Assembly: GCA_036346395.1 (NCBI GenBank) | Contig: CM070604.1 | Coordinates: 3,137,501 to 3,201,500, forward strand | DNA from: Hsuehochloa calcarea | Taxonomy: Eukaryota > Streptophyta > Magnoliopsida > Poales > Poaceae | Direction: 5' to 3' | DNA length: 64,000 bases | Part shown: piece by piece, positions 22,917-33,993 of the stretch | Layout of the letters: the number at the start of each line of letters is the position of its first letter | Position numbering within the stretch: the first letter of the stretch is position 1 | Position numbers and translations under genes: made by a program | Notes under the pieces: model-generated | Databases searched by the model: none | What the model was told of the DNA's origin: nothing | What the model saw: the letters and a program-made list of their open reading frames with translations, nothing else

Positions 22917-23561
22917 CTAGTGGTACTTGAGTATTTTTTTTTGTCAGGTAGTACTCAAATTTTGAGCTATTGGATCAAGATCCAAATGATATTATCCATC
23001 CCCTCAAACTATATATATTACCCCTCATTCCTTTCCCCTCCCCTCCACAAACCCTAGCCACTGTCGCCGTTCCTAGTGCCAACGCTACCCGTCGGTGAGC
23101 CATGGTCGTCGCCTCCTTCTCCCGTTGTCCCTGCACTGCCCTTTTTCCACCTCTCCGGCAAGCCAGCCCACGCCGCACTTCTTCTACCTCTCTGGCGAGA
23201 ACCCCCCCCCCCACTGCGTTATCCTCCTTCCTCATCTTTAGTGGCTACCGCCGCCACTTCCCACCACCTCCTAACCGCTCGTCTTTGTTGCCCCCACCGA
23301 CCTTCACTGTCCACCACTGTCCTCCAACCCACAGCGCCGCCAACGGCACCGCCACCATTACCGCCCACGACCGGTTCGGCGCTCCCCTGGCCTCTCTCTA
23401 CACCTGAGGCTCCAGTGAACCCTATCCCTAGCCTTGCTGGAGCGTCGCTGGAGTCTTGCCGCCAGCCATCGGAGCCACATAGAGCACAAATCGCGAGGCA
23501 AAATCGGATGTATCAAAATTCGAGTGCCCCCATGGTAAAGAAATACTCAAGTACTCCTTAG
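22917..23561. mobile_element. Non-autonomous DNA transposon with long terminal inverted repeats
   Basis: The left end CTAGTGGTACTTGAGTATTT and the complement of the right end, CTAAGGAGTACTTGAGTATT, match. The inversion continues inward (GGTAGTACTCAAATTTTGA against GGGGCACTCGAATTTTGA) for about 50 bp. The interior at 23080-23400 is GC-rich and Pro/Ser-coding in all frames, unlike the AT-rich ends, which could be acquired host sequence. No target duplication is evident. Confidence 0.55.
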
Positions 23562-24332
23562 CGTTTTCCTTTTTTGTTGATACCGTAAGGTTTGTCAAAA
23601 TCACATGTACAAACCACAGGGGATGAAAATACACGGAAACTTTGGTTTTCAAACCAGAAAGTCGTCTTGCAGCCGACTTCATAGCCACAAAATACCCAAG
23701 TTTGCCAAACAAAAAAAAATGCAAATCTAGATATTTTTTATATAAAAAAAAACATGGCCAGATATAAAGAGACTGTTCAAGAATCAAGATAAGCTAGCTA
23801 CACACGATCCATCTGGCGCACAATTTGCAGAGATAGAGATGTATATAACCCCTAAGACCAGCGGTCTAGACCGAATCATGGACTCAAGAGTCACATGACA
23901 ACTTCTCATTACTACAGGCTTCAGGCTTCAGGCTTGAGAGTACAACGAAGTAGGGAGGAGTTCCTTGGCGGTGCTAAATGCAGCAAGTCAAGGTACAGAA
24001 AAGCACAAATCTGGAGTAGAACGGGCTTTCCACCGTCTCACTCTCACGGGGGGGCACGGCACGGGTACTCCGTAGAGCTACGAGTGTTGATGCGCGGCCA
24101 CATTTTGCACTGCAGCAGTGCAATTATTGTGCTTGTGCTGCTCTTTTACACTGCAGCAGTGCAATTATTGTGCTTGTGCTGCTCTGAAAAAGGAACAGAA
24201 GTAGGAGTAATTGAATGCACTGCACCACATCTGCACCATTCCGCCAGCTGCGACAGCACTCAATTCATCAGAGTATCCTAGGAACCAAAACCGTGAAGTC
24301 CTGCCACTCACACACTACCCACTCTGCTAGGT
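23562..24332. other. Intergenic sequence with a 41-bp tandem duplication
   Basis: No gene is seen. Bases 24103-24143 and 24144-24184 are near-identical 41-bp units. Each contains GCACTGCAGCAGTGC or ACACTGCAGCAGTGC, whose arms (CACTG and CAGTG) can pair. Confidence 0.6.
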
Positions 24333-25389
24333 AGAGCTGGAATACGGCCGTGTCAGTCGGCCGTGCCGTGTCACGACGGGCTCCGGGCGATGTGCCAGTC
24401 TGGTACGGTCATCTTGCCGCCCCAGGCTGGTATGAGTCGTCTCCGGCGAGATCCAGACATGGCTCAGGGTATGACGGGCCGGCAACCTTAGGCAAAGGAC
24501 GAAAGAGATCGTCACGATGATGGTAGGGGCGGCTAGGCAGAGGATGAGGGGAGAGAGAGTGTGATCCTGAGAGACACATGGGGAAAGAAAGGTAGGGAAA
24601 AGAGGTACTGCATCCTCCTTGCCCGTGACCCTACGTCCTTTGCCATCCTTTGCGCACTGTGCCATTGCAGCCGAAGAGACGATGACCACGTCGCCTGCGA
24701 AGACGACAATCACCACCGCCCAGGAAGACGAATACGCCCATGCGCCACCTCTGCTATCCACGCCCATTCCCCCTCTCCATGGCCTCCTCCCGGACGCTGC
24801 CCACAACGAACCCTCTGCCCGCCGCTGTGGACGCTAACGTCGATGGAGACTTGGCCCTTCACTTGGATATGGAGGCGACACGTGGGAAGGGTGGGAGGCG
24901 GTAACTTGGGGTGAGGAGGGGGCGGAGAGGTAGATGAAGGAGGGATTGGGGAAGAAGAGAGACAGAAGCAGGAGGTGTGCGTGGAGGAAGAAAAGAATGA
25001 AAGGAGAGGGAAAAGAAGAAAAGAATGAAAGGAAAGGGGAAAGAGGAAAGAACGAAAAGAAAGGGGAAAAGAAGACAAGCAAAAAGAAAAAGAAAAGGTT
25101 GCGGTGGTGTTCACCTTCTACAGGTCAGGTGTGCTCCATAAAAAAGACGAGAGATACAAAATTGACCAGAGAAAATAAAGAATTGTACAAAAATAATGAT
25201 GAAAAATAATGCAGTTGACTGTAGAAACACAAATATTTGGGGGAGGTGAACTAAATTTTATTGATCATTAGGTACATATACAAAGTTACTGACTCATTAA
25301 AAATCTTACACCGAATGTTGGGTACCCCCGGTAAGAAAAGGAGTACAATGACTGTATGTATACATACTAACTATACCCCAATGTCGAGA

Positions 25390-27320
25390 TCATTCATGTG
25401 TCCGAGATCAGCGTATGCCTGCACGATCTCGGTATCCTCCAGTTGATGCTGATGTCGCTCTTTTGCCAATTCATAATCCTTGAGACATGTGATTGCCTCC
25501 ACCATCTTGGGTGTGGGGATGACCTCCTTTTTTTAATTATTATTCTTATTATGCTGAACGTCGCTTCCGAAGACATGGAGGACACCGAAACCAGTAGAAC
25601 ATCTCGTGCGAAGTGGCACAACACATGGAATATCTGCTTGTTGTTATTCCACTCTTGAGCAAGTCTACCATGCCTCTGCGAGAAAGATCAAGATTGATGT
25701 TTGCAAAATTATACCCCAGATAGTGGTTCAGCTCTGAGACAGAATTCCACTTGGGGGCGTCTGAGACTGAGAGGATAAAAAACTAGACTTGTCCTTCAAC
25801 TTTTTCGACAAGTGGGTTGTCACACTTGTTTTTGCCTTGGTGCACCTACTGTGAGGCATCCGATAACGTGTTGTTGTCAGGCTTGTCATGATACAAGCGA
25901 AAAATACGAACAAACTCCTTTTTGATATGTTTGAAAGCTTTGGAGAAATCAAGGCCAATACATTCACATATTCCCTCCATAGCAATCTGCAAATCTGCTA
26001 ACTTTTTTGTAGGATCCAAAATGATAGCAAAACAATAGAGGTGTGAAATAGATCCAAAATATTTAACAATATTTCCTCTATTGCTGCAACAACATAGCCA
26101 AAAAGGGGATCCCCTAGATTTATCAAACTTGTCTGCAATTAGCCAAAAATAATCTATAACTAGGTAGGGTAGTAAACATAGGATAAAGCCTTAGTTGCTT
26201 TGTAAAAATGTCTAAAAAACTCTCAAAAATTACTAAGAATTTTCCGATCTGAGTTAGTAACTACCAACTTATTACCCTGAGAGTTGGCATTGACAAAGAC
26301 ATATATAATATGTTCATATCCTTGTGCCTTCTTTAGTATGATGTATGTCGACTTTCACCTCACCTTAATGTCAAGACCGAATTTTCATAGGATCTTGTTG
26401 TTGGCTATACAGTACTCCGCGAACATGGCTACCACTTGTGTTGAACTTAATATTGTTCAAATAAATGCCAATCTCCTCCATACCGTCTTGCACAACGAGT
26501 TTCAAGATATGACATACGCATCTCTGGTGGAGAACATATCCACCAGTATATGTTTGGGGTGATGATTTTCATAGTTGTCATATTCGCTGACGTGTTATCA
26601 AGAGTTTTAGAAACAATCTTATTTTCTATCCAAAAATCCTCATTTACCCCTAGTATGCGCTTGTCAATGGCCATTCCCATGTGTAATTCAGTAATTAACT
26701 TAAACCCTACGACTCTTTTGTTTAGCTTGTACTCATCATGTAAATAATGGGCTACAACACTAAGATATGTAGTTCTCTAGTACAATGATGTCCAAATATA
26801 CGAAGTTAAAGCAAAAGAATATTGAACTTGTAGGAATATATCCTTTAGTGTTGCTAGTTTCCTACTATACATCTCTAAAATATCAGACGAGTTAATTCTC
26901 CTACTGACATGTTGGTGCTACGGACAAAAGTCGTATTGGATCATTCTTTGAACGAGCGACTTCTACCCATCCTAGTCGGTTGATCTTCGAAAACAATGTA
27001 TCTAGCAATTTCGCCACAAGCAGAAAGACGATTGTATGCCCAAGTAATTACAGAGCCATCGGCTTCGAAGTTCAGCTGCGTCTGGACTCCTCCACCTCGC
27101 GCATGTGCCCTCATCCTTTTCAAGCATGCTTTGTAGTGCCAATTCAAATGCCTCGTCCCTCCACCTGTATGAGTAGTTAATTGAGTTTTGTAATAATTAC
27201 AAAGTGCGCTCCTCTCCCTCCCCCTCTGTGCATCCACTGTGCCGCTCAGCCCATCGTGCTGCTTTTCGTGTCGGGTTGGAACAAGCACGACCCAACTAGT
27301 CGTGATGCCCGACGGGCCCA
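25390..27320 (-). pseudogene. hAT transposase remnant (BED finger to dimerisation domain)
   Basis: Reading right to left, 27180-26941 encodes a BED-type finger remnant (HTGGGTRHLNWHYKACLKRM) followed by a QTQLNFEADGSV stretch and an EIARYIVFEDQPTRMG block. Both are characteristic of plant hAT transposases. Far downstream, 25624-25394 encodes the C-terminal dimerisation region (LARDVLLVSVSSMSSEATFS in slightly broken form). Between them the frames are broken by many stops. In an intact element this enzyme binds the ends and catalyses cut-and-paste transposition. Here it is dead. The assignment rests on these two blocks in the correct order and strand. Confidence 0.75.
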
Positions 27321-27354
27321 TCCTCCGGCCCGACGCGCCACATGATGTGATGTA

Positions 27355-28937
27355 TAGGGCTGGAAAAATAGCTCGAGCTCGTGATTTTTCGAGCCGAGCC
27401 GAGCCCAGTTTCCAGCTCGCAAAAACAACGAGCCGAGCCCGAGCCTAGTTTCGCTCATGCGCATTCACACCTAGTCTAGCCAGTCTAGCCCTACTCTCCC
27501 AGTCTCTCGTCTCGATCCATAATTCCCCAATACCCATCCCAATTCCCAAATTCCCCTTCCCCTCCCTTCCCATCCCATCCTGTCCCGATCCCTAATTCCC
27601 CAATACCCGTCCCAATTCCCAAACTCCCCTTCCACTCCCATCCCATCTTGATCCCTAATTCCCCTTCCTTTCCCGGCCCATCCACCGCGCCGCACGCCCA
27701 GCCCAACGCACCACCACGCCCCGTCCTCCCCTTGGGCCCTGGCCTCGTGCTCCCCCTCCCCTTGGTCCCATGCTCCTCTCGTCCTCCCCCTAGCAGCCTG
27801 GCCCTGTGCTCCATCCCGTCCCCCGCCTCGCCGCTCCGTCCACCACGCCGCTCGCCCTGTACTTCCCCCTGTTCTCCCCCTGGCCGTGTGCTTCCCCGTC
27901 CTCCCCTGGCCCCATGCTCCCCCACTCCTCCATCCGACTCCATACTATATCTGTGGTAGGTTCTTCTATACTATAATATGTCTTTTGTAATCTTTTTTGT
28001 TCATATCATGGTTAACTCGATTATTATTTCTCTTTTAAGGAAGAATATGACGAGGATGATGTTGAAACCATTCTATTTCCTCAAAGCGTTGTAGAGAGCA
28101 ATTAGTGAGTGCCATTACTTTCTAAGTGCTCTTTTCCTTCATTTGGTGCATAACAAATATACAATGTTTTAGGTATATCAAGTGTTCTTTTACTTCTTTG
28201 ATGCATAATGCCAAACTGCACATCGACTTGTACCTTACTATATCTTTTTTCAATAGGAATAATGTTCTGTAAGATGTCATTAGCAACTTAGGTATATGTT
28301 AAAATATGTACATCTTTTTTCTCCCCAAAATATTGTTGTCATGTCACAGTAGTGTTCATGTGGTTGTCAACTTGGTGCCATTTTGGATTTTCGGCTCATT
28401 GTCTAATTGTGCATTGTATTTGTAGGCTCATTGGATGTTTCGGATGACAAGATGAAGCTATGACATCGGGCCAAGAGAACCTTTTGTTTTATTTGGTCGT
28501 GTGGTTTGGAGTTTAGACTGCTATTTTGGACTCTTGTATGTTTAAGTGCTTAGCATGGATTGACATGGACTGTTAAATATTAAGTACTAGTCTTTCAATT
28601 GAATGGATTATGCTGAATGTCTAAATGCAATTGAATCAACTGTTGTAAACTTATGATTTTTTCTTGAAATTCTTGTCTTGAAATTCTTTAAGAAAATGTT
28701 TCTGGCTCGACGGCATGTTTCTGCCTTCGTTTTTGCCTCTCTTTTTTTCTGCCTTTCTGGCTGAGACTCGAACAACCCACGTGCTTCTGGCTTTCTGGGC
28801 TCGCTTTTGGCTGAGGCTCGAACAGCGGGTGTGTTTCTAGGCAAAGTGGTTCTTGGCTCGTGGCTCGAGATTCCATACGAGCCGAGCTGCAGTTGAGACC
28901 GAGCTTGGGTAAGCCGGCTCGGCTCGTTTTTTAGCCC
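27355..28937 (+). mobile_element. Non-autonomous hAT-like element with GAGCCGAGC-rich ends
   Basis: The left end TAGGGCTGGAAAAATAGCTC and right end (complement CTAAAAAACGAGCCGAGCCG) are both followed by inverted GCTCG/CGAGC-rich stretches. The interior has a C-rich block (about 27490-27950) built from repeats of CCCAATTCCC and CCCTTCC words, then AT-rich sequence. No transposase is seen. It lies inside the larger hAT region, so it is younger. No target duplication was identified. Confidence 0.45.
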
Positions 28938-28985
28938 CCGGGACGTGCTATGCCATGCCGGCTCGGAAAGTCACGACCCAATGTC

Positions 28986-29730
28986 TAGTGGTTTGTATAG
29001 AGTAGGAGACCTCGAGTAGTGCACCCGATGTTCCGTGACAAAAAGCTGAGCTAGGAGTAGTGCACCCGACGATGTTCCGTGACAAAAAGCTGGAGCTAGG
29101 AGTAGGAGTAGTGCGCTGCACTGCACGGTGCACTACGGACGATAGCCTGGCCACAGGCCAGTGTCCAGCACCGGCAGCCCACCAAGAAACCAGTGGTCGA
29201 AATCCAGATCTGAATGACGCGTTTACAGTGCAGCGCCGCACCAAAAATTCAGATCTGAAGAACACGCCTGTACAACGCTCCAATAACCCAAGGACTGATG
29301 AGTGAAAACTGATTTCCCGTAGTACCTTCATGGATGATCCAAAATCAAGAGGCAAAGATCTAACAATGTGGCAATGCAAAAAATGCATGATTGAAGGCAA
29401 ATGCAACCGAGAAGAGGAGAGAAAAAAGAACTTGAAAGCAGGCACAGGAGAGCACCAAACCTGCCAAATTCAGTGTGAAAAACATAGCAGCATATACTCA
29501 TATACCCACACCGGATCATATAACCACCACCAGCTCCACCACCGTCGCTAGAAAAGTTACTACTACTACTACCACCACGAGTATTATTATCACGACACCA
29601 ACGCAGGACGCGACAACGGCAAGAAGAGCAACAGTGCCATGCACCAAGCGGCGCACTGGGTTAACTAGAGCTGGAGTGTTTGATTTTTAGCCTCGTAAAC
29701 GCCATTTCTTCGGTTTCTTGGTTGCTTGGT
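28986..29730. other. 3' flank of the thaumatin-like gene with a short tandem repeat
   Basis: Two copies of a 41-45 bp unit starting GAGTAGTGCACCCGA and containing TGTTCCGTGACAAAAAGCT lie at 29014-29054 and 29055-29099. Trinucleotide-rich sequence (TAC/CAC/TAT) lies at 29553-29600. No other gene is seen. Confidence 0.5.
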
Positions 29731-30492
29731 TTAGCGGTGGTGAGGGCAGAAGGTGACGATGTAGGACGCACCGGCGGAGCAGGTGAGGATGGAGGTAGGA
29801 TCGTCGTAGGCGTAGGAGTAGGCCTTGGGGCACGCCGTCTTGAACAGCCGCGAGTAGGCCGTCGGCTTGCACAGCTGCGGGCTCCCGAACTTCCCAGTGC
29901 AGCAGTACTGCGGCGCTCCGTAGGCGGCGCACGCGCTGCGGCAGCCGACGACGCGGTTGTCGCCGCCGCCGCGGACGGCGAGGCCCGTGGGGCAGACGCG
30001 GTTGAGGTCGCTGACGCAGCCGGCTTGGACGCAGTTGGCGCCGGAACCGTGGAAGGGCGTCATGGCGATGGGGATGTTGTAGCCGTCGACCAGGCTCACG
30101 TCGTAGAAGTCCAGCGCGGTGGGGGCGGACGCGAGGGTGATCTCGGCCAGCGTGGCGGGTGGCGCGCCGCCGGCGCCGTTGCAGTAGAGATTCCCGCCGC
30201 AGTCGCCCGTGGCGCAGCGGCCGCGACCGGCGGCGTCGAAGCCGCAGCCCTGCCTTCCCCAGACGCGGCCGGACCAGCCAGGCGGCAGGCGGAGGGACGT
30301 GGCGCGGTTGGGCGCCAGCTGCAGGCCGCCCCGCGCCAGGAGCTCTTTGCCGGCGCTCGGTTGGATGCCCGGCCACACCGTCTCCCCGCACCGGTTGTAC
30401 AGCGCCAGCGTCGCCGCCGACGCGTCGCGCGCAAGCAGCAGCAGCAGCAGCGCGCCCACGAGACCGCCCACGAGAGGCACTGCCATCGCCAT
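29731..30492 (-). CDS. Thaumatin-like protein (PR-5 family)
   Basis: This is a single-exon gene of 253 residues. A signal peptide (1-26, ending ARDASA) directs secretion. The mature protein has the full set of sixteen cysteines expected for eight disulphides and the family signature at residues 89-104 (GRGRCATGDCGGNLYC). The acidic-cleft residues of PR-5 proteins appear to be present (Arg in the SGRVWGR stretch, Glu in LAEI, Asp in DFYD and VDGYN, Asp in CVSD). PR-5 proteins accumulate in the apoplast, and many bind glucans or inhibit fungi. Length is typical of the large thaumatin class without a C-terminal anchor. A TATA-like box lies 67 bp upstream. GC-rich codon use matches the other grass genes here. 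Antisense open frames over it are shadows. Confidence 0.93.
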   Translation of the reverse strand: MAMAVPLVGGLVGALLLLLLARDASAATLALYNRCGETVWPGIQPSAGKELLARGGLQLAPNRATSLRLPPGWSGRVWGRQGCGFDAAGRGRCATGDCGGNLYCNGAGGAPPATLAEITLASAPTALDFYDVSLVDGYNIPIAMTPFHGSGANCVQAGCVSDLNRVCPTGLAVRGGGDNRVVGCRSACAAYGAPQYCCTGKFGSPQLCKPTAYSRLFKTACPKAYSYAYDDPTSILTCSAGASYIVTFCPHHR

Positions 30493-30558
30493 TGCCGTGG
30501 CCTTGGTTTCTGGCGTGGGTGAGCTCGCAGAGGCTTGTGGGGTTCGTGCGGACGCGTG

Positions 30559-30567
30559 TATTTATTG
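30559..30567 (-). promoter_or_regulatory. Probable TATA box of the thaumatin-like gene
   Basis: On the minus strand the sequence CAATAAATA lies 67 bp upstream of the start codon, in otherwise GC-rich sequence. It is position-based and not otherwise tested. Confidence 0.45.
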
Positions 30568-31180
30568 AGGGGTTTTGAGCGTGAAAAGATTGTAACTGCA
30601 CGGGCTACGGCGAATAATTCCCGACCGATTGGTTGTTTATGGAGTGAATAGGGAACGAAAAAACGGATATCCAGTACTATTCATGTCTGATTCTTACGGA
30701 GTGAACGCTGAACGGAACGAAGAAAGTAATATTTTTAAAAAATATATAAAGAAGGGAGGGTTTTTGGCTCGGAGTGAAAGGCTCGCCTCGCTTTATAGTT
30801 GGAGCTCAACCTAGTCTGTTTTCTTTTCTACCTTGGGTTCAAAAGAGAAAACTTTTTGTCATGTGGGAACAGAACGAGAGAGGAGAAGGGAATTGTACCG
30901 CTAGTAAAAACGTGCTCTTTTCACGCTCGTCTGCCCAGCTTCCAGCCGTATAAGACTAGTAGTGAGCTTGCTACTTTGGTCCTTGGCGTAACGTTCAAAA
31001 CACCCAAAAGTGTTTGAAAATGTTTGTGTGGTCCAACACTATTGAAAGTGACCAACACTAGTACCAAGTGGTTTTCTCAACCTTATGTGTAGTTCACACC
31101 TATGAAATCCATACCTGCAGAGTTTAACCCCGTTCATACCAAGATTCTGTCATCTCCTCTGTAATCTGCATGGCCAGGTC
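30568..31180. other. Upstream region of the thaumatin-like gene
   Basis: GGAGTGAA(T/C) and GGAACGAA words recur between 30636 and 30790, which suggests a decayed repeat. No gene or clear transposon end is identified. Confidence 0.35.
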
Positions 31181-31930
31181 ATGTCAATAGCGTTGGCCAA
31201 ATCGGCCCTGCACGACACGATCTGTTAAGGTCTAATCGGGTCATGTTGTGCTATACCGTGTTGGCACACAGGCTGAGATGCCAACCCAGGCACGGCACGC
31301 TGGCCCAAGAACTGTTCAGCCTGGCGGGTCATTATCCTCACAGACGTCGCACTCGCACAAGGCACACACACCTACGCACTCCACACCTCGACCGCCACCT
31401 CCTCCTTCGCACTCGGTGTTGCTCCCGGCCTCCTCCTCCATCTCTGCGCCCAGCCGCACCACCTTCTCCTCGTCGGCGGTGCCCATCCTCATCCGCCTCG
31501 GTCTCCTTCGCTGCTGCCCCTGGTTAAGCTGTGTTGGGCTCGTGTCGTTTCTGGTATGACCTGACACTGTTTGTGTCGTACCAGACTAGCCTATCGAGTC
31601 GAGGTGCGGATCCAGGCACAATCGGGCCATTCGTTCTGTGGCAGTACAATCCAACTATAGTGCGGATTGTATCGTATTTAGACCAGACCAACTGTGTTAT
31701 CCTTCGGCCAGCCGGTTGGCATAGCTGCCGTCAAAACATACTGTACATACTGTAGTTACATCTGAACGCTATCATTAGTTCTATCGATCTTTACCTGCAC
31801 TTTAGTCATACTGAGTACATGTTTATAATACATTTGAGAACTTTGCGGCTGAGCCCACGAGCCGACATGACACGGCTCGTTTAACTTGCCGAGCCTAAAC
31901 GGTGGGTTCATGTTGGACCACCTGTTTGTA
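31181..31930. mobile_element. Possible hAT-type relic
   Basis: The ends are rich in words typical of grass hAT termini: GGCACGGCACGCTGGCCC and CGGGTCAT near 31180-31330, then CCACGAGCCGACATGACACG and AGTGCCGGGTCC near 31855-31945. The centre is C-rich low complexity. There is no transposase and the boundaries are not resolved. Confidence 0.35.
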
Positions 31931-33699
31931 GTGCCGGGTCCACCAAGGGTGCACGAGGGTGCCGGTCTGCAGAGCACGGGCTCCATTCATCGTACCCTTG
32001 AGGACCACCCTAGCACCCGTCTCTGCATTTGAGGCCATACGAGCAGCGAGCACTAGTTGGTAGCGTCTTTAACTCATCTTTCAATGTAGCATGTATCATT
32101 CTAGTAAAAAAAAAGAGCATATATCATCTATGTACTATGGGGTCGCACCGGACCAACTGATTGTCGGGTGGTGACTCACACAGGACCTCTTCTCATCATG
32201 TCTTGCACTTTGCATAATCTCTTCTTACCATGTTTTGCACTTTGCACCACGGTAAGGATTTAGCCGCCTCCTTTGGTGCTCGCTGGCGGTGAACGACGAG
32301 GGAGGCAGACGAGGTATGTGATGGAGAGAGGAGGTTCTTCCCTTGCCCCTTTTTCTTCTTGCCTTTGGCCGCCGCGTGACGTAAAGGTTGATGAAGCAAG
32401 AATAGTGTTAGTTCGCTCCAGACGTGTGTGTACGAGTCGAGTTGAGCGCTGTGTTTAGCCTACTCTATTCATTTTTTTTTGTTGTCCCTGCCTCGCCGAT
32501 CATGCCTCGCCACCAGTAAGATTCTCACATGTCTCCTTTGTTCTCCTCTCGCTGATAGGACGTTTTTATTATGCAAAGTGAAATAAAAAGGGAAGAAAAG
32601 ATGGTTTAAAATGAAAAGATTTTTTTAAAAAAAAGATACAAAATAAAACCCTGATAATATCTCACAATGCAAAATGAAATTTAGTTATACTTACGCTTTG
32701 ATCGATGCGTCCAAAGTCAACTGAAATGGGACCGGCGTCGAGCAGGAGCAGAGACCTGATTTCATGGTTACAGTCTCTCATGTCCTGCAAATATCTTAGC
32801 CACGGTAACGCAAAAAGAGATCTGAGGCACTATGTGAACATAGCAGGGGACACGGTGCGACGCACCAGAAGTTGTCGAGCGATCAGAAAAAAGGCATATG
32901 CCGCGGTAAGAAAAAAAAAAGAAAAAGGAGCGGCGCAGAAGAGAGGAGATTCCCTTGGGCAGCATAGCATGGCTGTCGTATGCGTGTCTTGCCTCGCTCC
33001 GCGTGCAGATGTCAGAATTCAGAAGATAATCTCGGGCGGAGGGAGGGAGCAGTCAAGCATGTGAGGCGGAAGCGCAGCGTGCGTGCACGGGCTCCCGCCG
33101 GCTTCACTGCTTCCATAACGAGAAGAGCCCACAACGCTACTATGGCCTTCGTCGTGTCTGTCAGGCGAAGCCGAGTACTACCTGCAACTTGCAAAGCAAC
33201 ACTGCAGCTGCAAGGAGTGGGCTAGATACAACAGAGAGCAATACAAGACGGATGACTGTGTGATGATGCCGCGAAGAAGGCCATCTGAATTTGAGCCTTT
33301 CTGATAGCCCAGCCCAGGATGAGGCCGACGAGAGCAAGCTTGATCTTGGACTCCAGTTCTTTCCCGGGTTCAAACTCTGCAAGGAATAGATTCAGTGTAG
33401 AGGATTCTTGTCAGGCAGCAACGAACTCAAGATAGGAGCAGAATCCTAACCCAGTGTATCCAGTTCAGGCAAAAACACAGCTCTTAAAAGTTTTTATTAC
33501 CCCCTATTCTGCCTTTTTTTTCTAGACCAGCCTTGAACACCACAAAAAGAAGAAGAAGAGGAATTCAATAAGCTCCAATTCAATGTTTCGCTTCAATTCA
33601 GGTTCACATAAAATCCATGCATACATTCCTATGCTCCAAGCCTCCAAGCAATACCTTAACATGGTTGCTTATCCGGATTCTGGAGTAATACTTGTATCA
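31931..33699. other. Intergenic sequence, mostly unassigned
   Basis: I see no reliable gene. On the minus strand, 33378-33228 reads as one open stretch containing EPGKELESKIKLALVGLILG after a CTTTGCAG-like acceptor. That could be a final exon of an unknown gene, but no upstream exon was found. Bases 32560-32700 are purine-rich and AT-rich. Confidence 0.3.
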
Positions 33700-33702
33700 A
33701 AG

Positions 33703-33740
<38 letters not shown>

Positions 33741-33993
33741 GGAACGTATGTAGTGCTAATGTGTAATTCCGTGCTAAGGTACTTATACTAATATTGATCG
33801 TTGGATCTGAATTGAACAACCAAGATTAATACGGACCCACACATCTAAATCATTTAATCATTTTGCATGCTCTTACCTTCGATGCACCTTTATTAATGCG
33901 TCTTCATTAAACAACATGCATGCTTCCATCTCTAACGGTCAAAATTGGTATTAGCACCTTAGCACTTAAGTACCTATTAGCACTATATATATA
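33700..33993. mobile_element. MITE flanked by TA repeats (micron-like)
   Basis: A (TA)n tract of about 36 bp (33700-33736) and a shorter one (33982-33993) bracket a sequence whose ends are inverted: GTAGTGCTAATGTGTAATTC and CGTGCTAAGGTACTTATACT at left against the complement TAGTGCTAATAGGTACTTAA and GTGCTAAGGTGCTAATACCA at right. Grass micron elements are known to insert into TA microsatellites. The family name is inferred from this target preference. Confidence 0.5.

Larger units (their letters stand above)
24333..28985 (-). mobile_element. Degenerate hAT transposon region
   Basis: A minus-strand hAT transposase relic (25390-27320) is flanked by ends rich in GGGCCGTGC and GACGGGCC words, typical of grass hAT termini. 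They run from about 24333 (TAGAGCTGGAATACGGCC) to about 28985 (complement: ACATTGGGTCGTGACTTTCC). An 8-bp target duplication could not be paired, so the limits are approximate. A separate TAGGGCTGGAAAA element appears inserted at 27355-28937. Confidence 0.55.

Noticed and set aside
29680..30601. Long open frames antisense to and overlapping the thaumatin-like gene
   Set aside because: They are Arg/Ala/Gly-rich shadows caused by high GC at third positions. Only the minus-strand frame at 29731-30492 has a signal peptide and sixteen ordered cysteines.
33228..33380. Final exon of an unknown minus-strand gene
   Set aside because: It has one plausible acceptor and an open stretch with a hydrophobic segment, but no partner exon. 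It is too weak to annotate as a gene.
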